In this document: piece by piece, positions 56,978 through 64,000 of the stretch | Layout of the letters: each line of letters opens with the position of its first letter | How positions within the stretch are numbered: position 1 is the first letter of the stretch | Source: Theocolax elegans | Lineage: Eukaryota; Arthropoda; Insecta; Hymenoptera; Cerocephalidae | Length of the DNA stretch: 64,000 nucleotides | Direction of reading: 5' to 3' | Assembly (NCBI GenBank): GCA_026168455.1 | Contig: CM047431.1 | Span: 5,175,603 to 5,239,602 of the forward strand | Made by a program: the position numbers and the translations under genes | Notes under the pieces: generated by a model | Seen by the model: only the letters and a program-made list of their open reading frames with translations | The model's database searches: none | What the model was told of the DNA's origin: nothing

Positions 56978-57145
56978 AGAAGCAAGGGAACTCACGGAAA
57001 TCAAGCACCCCGAAACGTGAAAGGCAAGGGGACTCACGGAAATCAAGCACCCCGAAACGTGAAAGGCAAGGCGACTCACGGAAATCAAGCACCCCGAAAC
57101 GTGAGAGGCAAGGGGACTCACGAAAATCAAGCATCCCAATGGGAT
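56978..57145. repeat. 42-bp minisatellite, four copies
   Basis: Units start GTGARAGGCAAGG (R is A or G) and include ACTCACGGAAATCAAGCACC. The unit length is a multiple of three, so both strands stay open and give repeated 14-residue motifs; no start or family supports a gene. Confidence 0.88.
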
Positions 57146-57376
57146 CACCTTTTCGCCACGTCCACGCCGTTGATCCTGGGTTATGCTAAGAGCGAATGTC
57201 AGAATTTTTCTTGACATCTTGACAAATGTAGCAGAAGTTTGTTGCACTTGTTTTAGAAGTGAATGTGACCTTGAATGTAAATTTTTAAGATCAATGATAC
57301 CTCAGCTATTTTTTTCAGAATTTTTTCAAAAAATTCTATCTATGCTTAATTATTATAGCGAAGCCGCAGATTATCG

Positions 57377-57754
57377 TGTAGCGAAAGAGAGAGAGATAGA
57401 GAGAGAGTGACATCGCCATTGCAGGACGAGAGCCGATTTCCTCGATAAGCTTGGTGAATACTTCACTCTCGCTGCGTACGGTACCGCCGAGTATCCGTAA
57501 TAGTGTGTGCGAGTTCCTGGTCCCATCCTTCTCCCCTTCTCTTCCCCTACAGCGAACCGGAACGCTATCAGCGGAGCACAGCTCCAAGTAATCAACGATA
57601 ACCGCGAGTTATCGGATTATTTGTCGCGTAATAACGCGGCTGGCACCCACCCAATAATTATTCTTTTCTTTATTAATAAATAACTATTTTATTTATAAGT
57701 ACTTGCTGACCCTCATTAACCTGCACCCTGATCCCCAGTGCAGCGTTACAAAGT
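57377..57754 (+). repeat. Gypsy LTR fragment related to the B LTR
   Basis: Reads TGTAGCGAAAGAGAGAGAG ... CCCCAGTGCAGCGTTACA, a diverged relative of the inverse of 45555-45957. Shared blocks include ACGGTACCGCCG, TTAATAAATAACTATTTTAT and CACCCTGATCCCCAGTG. It carries the AATAAA signal. No internal region adjoins it. Confidence 0.65.
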
Positions 57755-58987
57755 ATAATAATGCTAAAGTTTTTGAAATCTGTGAATGACATCTATTAAT
57801 CATTTTCAGTGGAAGCATCTAGAATATATTTTTGCATCTCTTTTCTGAAAAATAATTCAAATAATTTGCCAAGATGTACTACGGCGAATCTTTTCTTTTA
57901 CATTTTCACTCAAAATTCTACTATATTATAAACACTCAGTAAAAGAAACTTTCTCACCTTCAAGCCAAGAATAAACGTGATTTTCTTCCAATTTTCTTTG
58001 TTTACTTAAATAACTTTTGACACCATCAGATTTTTTCGTTTTGCCATTTCTGCCAAAAAGGTGCTATTGTTAACTATTTGAGATAATCCTTAAAAAACTA
58101 GAAGTTAAAAAATTAATTTACCGATTGTAGTCAGTATTGAAATAATATTTTATACATGTTAACTAAGCACATGGAATGAACAATAGGCTTGTATAGACGA
58201 TCTCTATTGGTCCGTTGTTACTAGGTACAAAAGTGCTGACGCTCGCACGGCGCGAGAAGTTTCGAAACGTTGGTGTTATCAGAGACCGGATGAAGCGAAT
58301 ACTATTTGAGATACCTTAATTGCACAATAATTAATCTTTTGCTTCTAGAAAGTTCAATAAATACCAAATTCTACAATAAATATTTATTATTTGGATGGCG
58401 TTAGGGGGGGATAAGGTTCTTTATTACAAAAATCTGTTGTATATGAGATAGGGACGTTTTTGTATTTTTCGGCGTTGTTTACGTATGTTTTCGGTGATTC
58501 GAATTATTTCTTTCTTATTGACAACAATCTTAAATAATTAACAATACATTCATTATAATATATAAGTGTACATCGGTATAAAAAGAATATATAGAAGTAA
58601 TGTTGGCTTCTGTAAAGTTTGCGGTTTGAACAATAAGTAGTATTAATAATATTCACATAGTTATTGTCTCCTTATGTTTAAACAATATTGTAAATAAACA
58701 ATCGCACTGTAAGAGTCTTTAGATGGTTTTAGTCGCCGCTATTCACGATCGAGGATTTGTTTCAGGAAGGTTTGCCGTAGGTCGGTAAGACAGTTTCACT
58801 CCTGTAATGTCGGGCAATCTTTTATACTTTTATATTTTTCACAAATAACCACGATTTCTCCAAAATAACTATAAAACAATATGATAGTAATGATCGTTAA
58901 ACATAAACAATATATAATCTTAGCAGTTAGTTATAAATGTATTCAAATACAATATTCATATGTTACGTATACGCATATATTGTACAC
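57755..58987. other. AT-rich stretch; one possible orphan exon
   Basis: Mostly without signal. On the minus strand, 58063-57962 has an acceptor (CCTTTTTGGCAG), an open frame (KKSDGVKSYLSKQRK, ENHVYSWLE) and a donor (GGTGAG). It may be an orphan exon of a transposon gene, but I recognise no family. Confidence 0.25.
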
Positions 58988-59150
58988 GCATGAATCACCT
59001 ATTCCTTTCTCTCTCGCACAAAGTCAAATCCTTAGTTCCCTTCCGCGCCACCAGCCTAGCGCCACTATCGCATGAATCACCTATACCTTTCTCTATCGCA
59101 CAAAGTCAAACCCATAGTTCCTTTCTGCACCACCAGACTAGCGCCACCCT
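58988..59150. repeat. 82-bp tandem duplication
   Basis: Two copies begin GCATGAATCACCTAT at 58988 and 59070 and share CGCACAAAGTCAAA and CTAGCGCCA. Confidence 0.8.
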
Positions 59151-59339
59151 CAATTCTCCACGCAACCTCTGCCACCTACTCATATGTCATGTTCTCCTAA
59201 TCCTTTCCCAATAGATTCATGCGTTTCTCGCCACAATACGTTATATTAATAATAATCTTATGCATTATGAATTGTATAATGCCCCTAATAATTGCTATTA
59301 TAATATTTATTTAATATTAAGTTACATATGCGAATTAAT

Positions 59340-60325
59340 GTCTTTCCACGAACACACTCATGTTTACGAACCTGACTATCGACTCTGCTAATATTAGAAT
59401 TGAAAATATCTTCTTACTCGAATGACTAATGTGTTTGACAATAGCATGACTTCGCAAAATAGCAACAGTATACACCAAATCACCTAACTAAGTACGTCAT
59501 CAAAACATTCGCCAAGACAATCAAGAGTCGCCGAAGATCTCATCACTCTGCTGACAAAGTCACACCTCCAACCAATAAGCGGATTCGCAGCCCCATCCGC
59601 ACACCACCGAAAGGCCGCCCACGACCAATCAAGAGCAGCTCCGCCTTCAAGAACAGCGCACCGCAGAATGCGCAGCAGTCGTTCCCCTCCATACCACCTC
59701 GAGAGGAGACGCGCATCAACAGTCAGTCGAGGAGAGTCGTAGTTAGACGATCGAGCGGACTCGAATAAGTCAGTCTCTATACTCTCACACTTATAAGAGA
59801 TTGTATTTTCGCGTATTTTCAACTAAGCTAAATTTTGTACACCAGTTCGGACACTAATTACTGTTGTTTTAAATTCGTACCTATTTATCGAATGCTATTG
59901 ATTTTGTGAAATATAATTTAGCTATTTTAAATAAATTGAGTGTAAAATATAAATCCGTGATCTCGTGATTGACTTTATCCGGAACGGGAACTCCACTATC
60001 CCGTGTTCCCAAACTGTTGCGTTCATTCTCGAAATAAATGTTCCCGTCATCGTCGTTTTGGACTTTGGTTCGACTCACACATCCTCCTCGTCCTGGATTT
60101 GGCTTGGAGGAAGCCGAAATCTTCTCCTGGTGACAGCTGCTGCCTTACCATTTCACCCTATACACCCTTCACAGGAACTGCTAAGACCTGCCTCGCTCTA
60201 TCACGGTCCTCATCAGTAAAAGTTAAGTAAAGTTTATTTAGTTAGATCTTCCTTTTACAAAAATCAAATTCAGTAAAACAATAATTTCAATTTTTTTTGT
60301 CTGTAAAATTATCCGGGACACAACA
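59340..60325 (-). repeat. Probable LTR of a BEL/Pao-like element
   Basis: On the minus strand a TGTTGTGTCCCGGATAATTT start at 60325 resembles LTR starts of BEL/Pao elements and follows the purine run AAGGAG. The block contains signal-like AATAAA motifs and a GC-richer part at 59480-59760. The left end is not defined and no second LTR is in the window. Small open frames here are not supported as genes. Confidence 0.4.
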
Positions 60326-60659
60326 CTCCTTAACGATGGTGGGTGATAAATTACCGGCTGATTATGTTTGATGGTCGTCGACAGTTTATCGTCTTCCAGT
60401 GGTAATATGTATCATCAGCTGTCTCCAAGGCGACGCTCGCCTTGCATTTCACCGTCCTTTTGATCGTCCTTTGTGTAATATGCGTACAGTCGTAAGTAGT
60501 CGTGGCAGTCGTAGTTTTCGTAATTCGCGATCTTGTAGGGAGTCTATTTCCGTGCACGTGGTCCATTTGTATCGTGAATTTCTGGTGAGTTTATATTACC
60601 TTCCGTATTACGCGTGGTTACTCGATATGTTTAAGAATAAATGATTTAATAAACCGATG
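60326..60659. other. Region between LTR-like start and glycoprotein-like remnant
   Basis: No supported gene on either strand; probably the far 3' part of the same minus-strand element. Confidence 0.3.
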
Positions 60660-61541
60660 ACTGCATCAAATAAGCGTGTACTCCATCCGAATACTTTGTA
60701 CATAGCATATCCACGGATGAATGTATCGAATCATAATTTCACGGCCTTGCAATGTACTATGTATGCAGCTTCGCCGGCTGGGATAGCTAAATATCCTGGT
60801 ACCTTCATGACGCTAAGCGCGAAATTTTCCGGATAATCATACTCTGTTGATAGGGCATTCTGTATTATCATTTTTTCGAGTTTACATTTGTTGAAGACCG
60901 TCTCCATGTATTAGTGACTTAGTTTCCATCTCAATATGTCATCCTATATTACCTATTTTGCTATTAAAGTATAGTCCGAGGGAAACGTCGGCTACGTTTA
61001 GTTTGCTCATGGATGTAAAAGTTCGGTGTGGGGTCGTCTCAAAAATATACAACTTTGCTTAATCCGTTCTAATAAGTCGATATCCGCAAATGTCTACCTC
61101 GGTTTTTGCCAAACCAAATCCAGTTTCTTCTTTATATTTGCTAAAGTACATGATGAGTGACTTTCTGTCTGGGTCGTTGATTTTTAGTCCTAGTGCTTCG
61201 TAAAGAATGGCAAACTCGTCGAACTTGCAGGAAGTTCTAGGTGTATTGTCCCAAAATACGTATCTTTCATCTTCGTCGATACAAGATGTCTTAAAAAATC
61301 TACGTCGAGTTCCCGATGACAATCCTGTTCCCTGTTTACGGTACCAATGGATATGTCTGCCCGAATTTCCAACGTAGCGGTGACGATCACATCAGAGTAC
61401 TCATAGTTATTGTTCACGTACATGGGCCCTTACAGTTCCCTTCTAGGTCGACATTTCCGGCAACAGTTACAGTCCGTCTGTTGGTGTAATTTGCTACCAA
61501 ATTCCCTAAAAGAGTCTGTCTATACTTTAGTTACCCGTATT
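60660..61541 (-). pseudogene. Decayed chuvirus-like glycoprotein (env-like) region
   Basis: Minus-strand frames at about 61420-61059, 61060-60960 and 60910-60700 carry, in order, blocks that resemble glycoproteins of chuviruses, a form also captured as env by insect BEL/Pao elements. It is broken by stops and frame changes near 61060, 60955 and 60760 and is cut off upstream by the TTAA-type element at 61546. No signal peptide, fusion segment or intact ectodomain can be seen. Its position just upstream of a BEL-like LTR start on the same strand fits a former env gene. Assignment rests on remembered family patterns. Confidence 0.45.
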
Positions 61542-61545
61542 TTAA

Positions 61546-62085
61546 GGGGGTCCCACAGTCAATTTTATGACTGTATTATCGAACTGCCGTCAATATAATA
61601 GCCATTATCAGTATAATACGCCATCTAGAGTACAATTCAAATGATGTTGGTAGATGACGTAGTTATACGAACATTAATGTGATTTAATTTTGTGGAGATA
61701 ATATAACCTATAAGCTTGAAGGAATTTATTCTCTGTCGATCGAGAGACAAAAAATTTTTTTTTCTGTAACTTTGAGAATGCCTTCTTAGGGTGTAAAATC
61801 TCTATAAGAAAAAATTGTGTACTTACGAAGAGAAAACTTTTTTATGAATTCAGTTACGTACTGAATTGGTCAGACAGTACTGCACTTATATAGTTACAAG
61901 TATTTGATATTTGTACTCTCTATGATGTCATAATAATTTTAATAAATTGTTAAATTTTTTAAAAACTGAAATAAATATAATAGTTACAAATTAGCAATTA
62001 TTGTGCTCGCGTAAAACATCCTATTTTATAACTGATTTATAAATAATAATTGTGTAATTGCTTTTTATAATTAGTTTAATAAAAT
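61546..62085. mobile_element. Partial second copy of the TTAA-flanked element
   Basis: Starts GGGGGTCCCACAGTCAATTT after TTAA (61542-61545) and matches the reverse complement of the right end of the 11330-15424 element through the 13-bp hairpin and into one unit of its 400-bp repeat. Homology fades near 62085. Confidence 0.75.
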
Positions 62086-62132
62086 ATTACTTATGTCTAC
62101 TGTAGTATAACTAAATTAATTAATATTTTTAT

Positions 62133-62151
62133 CGGTCTTACAGTCAATTAT
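62133..62151. repeat. Left arm of a 19-bp inverted repeat around the Penelope sequence
   Basis: CGGTCTTACAGTCAATTAT, exact inverse of 63362-63380 and similar to the end of the TTAA-type element. Confidence 0.75.
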
Positions 62152-62158
62152 ATTATCG

Positions 62159-63060
62159 TTGTCACCTGCAATAGCTAAGTTAGTAGTGGAAAAGTTAGAG
62201 GGTATTGCTTTGTCAAAATTGAGTTTTGAACCAATGATTTTTAGTAGATTTGTTGATGACATCTTTACGATAGTACCTGAATGTTTTGTTGATGAAATGG
62301 TTGATGTTTTTGATTCAATTCATGATAGAATTAAATTTACAGTAGAGGTTGAGATTGATAAAGAAATAAATTTTTTAGATATTAAAGTTATTAGAGATGA
62401 TAAAAATAAAGTTAAATTAAATTGATATAGAAAGCCTACTTGGTCGGGTAGATTTTTAAATTTCCATTCTCATCACCAGTTCAGTGACAAGATTGGTGCG
62501 TTGAAAGGTGTCATTGACTGTGCCGTTGGACTGTCACACGGTTATTTTAGAAAAGCAATTTTGGATTTAGTTAAAAAAACTTTTGTTAATAATAAGTATC
62601 CGATAGATTTGATTAATAGAGTGATTGAAGTGAGAGTGCATCAAATTTATAATAGTAAATTAAAAGTTAGAGTAGATATTAAAAATGATGCATTTGTTGT
62701 TATACCGTATGTTATAGGTTTATCTGAAAGAATAAGAAAATAATTTTAAAAACTAGATATTCAAGATTTCTTTAGAAATATTCATAATTTAAGTTTTTGG
62801 TTTAATAATTGTAACGATAGAGATAGAAAGGATGATAAATCTGGAATTGTTTATAAAATAAATTGTATTGATTGTGATAAGTGTTACATTGGTCAAACTA
62901 GTAGATATTTGAAAAAGAGAATTTATGAACATAAATATAGTTTGAGGAGTGTATCTGTCACATCAGGTTATATATTTAAGAATGATAAGAATGTTAATTT
63001 AATGCTAGAGTCAAGTAAATTAAATAAGCTTTATCATCCTATCTTAACTTAACTTAGTTT
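62159..63060 (+). pseudogene. Penelope-like element: RT and GIY-YIG endonuclease parts
   Basis: The frame 62159-62425 has the RT box RFVDDIFTIVPECF and INFLDIKVI. A TGA at 62423-62425 takes the place of a tryptophan codon before YRKPTWSGRFLNFHSHH, and the frame runs on to 62743 with the connector region. After further breaks, 62831-62960 encodes a GIY-YIG domain (SGIVYKINCIDCDKCYIGQT, then RYLKKRIYEHKY). This order is diagnostic of canonical Penelope-like elements. The N-terminal RT portion is missing. Not functional. Confidence 0.85.
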
Positions 63061-63361
63061 ATTGGTGTGAATTTATTTAGGTGTGGGTCCTTGGAGTGGG
63101 GAGGCTTTTTTGAGGGTATAAATATCGTGTGGAATAGTTTTTTATTTCAGTCCTTGATGAGGAGCAGCAGCGAGCTCGAAACGTCGGACAGCATATTTGG
63201 GGTTAGTAGATATTTGGTGCAGGGGGGCAGTCAGATTGCTTTATTAATAACTTGTTTTTATTTTCAGTTAGTGTTTTTATTTTTTATTTTTTATTTTTTA
63301 TTTTTATTATTTTTATAGATTCTTCGGGGGTGATTATAAGTAGGGGCAAACTGACTGCCCA
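63061..63361 (+). other. 3' part of the Penelope-like element, TTTTA-rich tail
   Basis: No coding signal. Includes GAGCTCGAAACGTCGG near 63172 and a TTTTTTA-repeat at 63270-63312 that may be the element's tail. Confidence 0.5.
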
Positions 63362-63380
63362 CATAATTGACTGTAAGACC
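63362..63380. repeat. Right arm of the 19-bp inverted repeat
   Basis: ATAATTGACTGTAAGACCG, exact inverse of 62133-62151. Confidence 0.75.
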
Positions 63381-63381
63381 G

Positions 63382-64000
63382 TGTAACGGGGTGGGTACTG
63401 GGGATATGTAAGGCCCACGGTTAGGCCCAATCTGTCCCAACTTACCAACCTTAAGTGTGCAGTCCCACGATGCGGCCGGGAATCCCTTTGATTCCCGTGC
63501 AATGCCGTTAACAACGTCAAACACTCCGTTTGACTTATATACCGTGTGTTGGGCCCTATGCCCAAAATTGCCAACTAGGATAAACACCGGAGAGAACGGT
63601 ATTCGTAGGATAGGACGGTAACCGGTAAAACACTATCAACAATCGATATTATTGTTAATCGGCGAGAAAGATTGTCTCCCGAGTCAATTTATTAATTAAA
63701 CAATTAACTATTAATAAATTAACTACAAAATTAACGTTAACAATTTACGGGGAGTCGTACCGATGACTACCCCCGAGGTCAGCGCGAAAAGAATCAGTTA
63801 AAATCTATTGAACTGTCGATTACGAGCAACCGATCCGGATATGATCGGCTGCTTAACCTGATGGCATACGTCACACCGTGTGACGTATGTATCTCTGACG
63901 TAGAGAGCTTTGACGTAGAAGCTTCCTACGTTCCGCGCGCCTTCTCTCGTGAAGTGGCTCCCGCGAACCACCAAACTTTCTATCCGTGCGGGTATTGTCA
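63382..64000 (-). repeat. LTR-like sequence running off the window
   Basis: Begins TGTAACGGGG on the plus strand, like the LTRs of elements A and B. GC-rich palindromic blocks (GGGAATCCC, TGACGTA repeats) and an AT core with minus-strand AATAAA signals follow. Its second copy and any primer site would lie outside the window. Confidence 0.35.

Noticed and set aside
56849..57247. Open frames on both strands with 14-residue repeats.
   Set aside because: They follow from the 42-bp minisatellite; the plus-strand frame begins inside the piggyBac C-terminus in the wrong frame.
59484..59822. A 112-codon minus-strand frame as a host gene.
   Set aside because: No recognisable domain, lies in LTR-like sequence, and no splice or promoter support.
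63151..63195. A GATGAG...CGAAAC arrangement in the Penelope 3' region looked like a hammerhead ribozyme core.
   Set aside because: The leading base is T instead of C, stem II is only four pairs, and no room is left for stem III between GAAAC and GTC.

Overview
The window looks like insect nuclear DNA, most probably hymenopteran. The reasons are its AT-rich base, its mixture of P/THAP, pogo, piggyBac, Jockey, R1, Loa-like, CR1-like, Penelope and Ty3/gypsy elements, and spliced minus-strand exons with GT/AG borders. The order is inferred from family content only. I see no convincing single-copy host gene, no tRNA or rRNA gene and no CRISPR array. Almost every coding stretch is a transposable element, so the window is best read as a stack of insertions inside insertions.

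Left part (1-9.9 kb): a broken P-element (THAP) transposase on the minus strand carries a 135-bp piggyBac-type MITE (1917-2051) with a perfect TTAA duplication. Next come a GC-richer, LTR-like stretch (3.4-5.4 kb) with a three-hairpin figure, an R1-like reverse transcriptase scrap (6.9-7.2 kb) and a damaged Jockey-clade LINE (7.8-9.7 kb, minus).

First nest (9.9-25.7 kb): the outer layer is a minus-strand DNA transposon with two genes, a five-exon SAMD3-like companion gene (24.0-25.7 kb) and a CACTA/EnSpm-like transposase. The transposase is cut in two by a pogo/Tigger element (10446-22974) whose 13-bp terminal inverted repeats are flanked by TA. Removing that element rejoins the transposase frame exactly. 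Inside the pogo element sit a TTAA-flanked DNA element full of tandem arrays (11330-15424), lying in a pogo intron, and a Loa/I-group LINE (18296-22893) with a perfect 12-bp target duplication.

Second nest (26.9-53.3 kb): the outer layer is a minus-strand Ty3/gypsy element B. Its primer-binding site is at 45541-45553, its polypurine tract at 28860-28873 and its LTR copies at 27708-28859 and 45555-53255. It carries gag, pol and an unusual third ORF with a zinc knuckle in the position normally held by env. A complete second Ty3/gypsy element A (29712-37448, minus) sits in a TA repeat inside B. The right LTR of B contains Jockey fragments and an apparently intact CR1-like LINE (47050-52140). One LTR of A has gained a 34-bp palindrome with Transib-like ends and a 5-bp duplication.

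Right part (53.3-64 kb): a plus-strand fragment of an A-like element with an expanded 9-bp minisatellite, an internally deleted piggyBac transposase, a 42-bp minisatellite, a gypsy LTR fragment, a probable BEL/Pao LTR beside a decayed chuvirus-like glycoprotein region, a second copy of the TTAA element, a Penelope-like element with reverse transcriptase and GIY-YIG parts, and an LTR-like edge running off the window.

The CR1-like LINE is the only element whose coding capacity looks whole. Dates can be ordered by nesting: B is older than A, and both are older than the 34-bp palindrome; the two-gene transposon is older than pogo, which is older than the Loa-like and TTAA elements.
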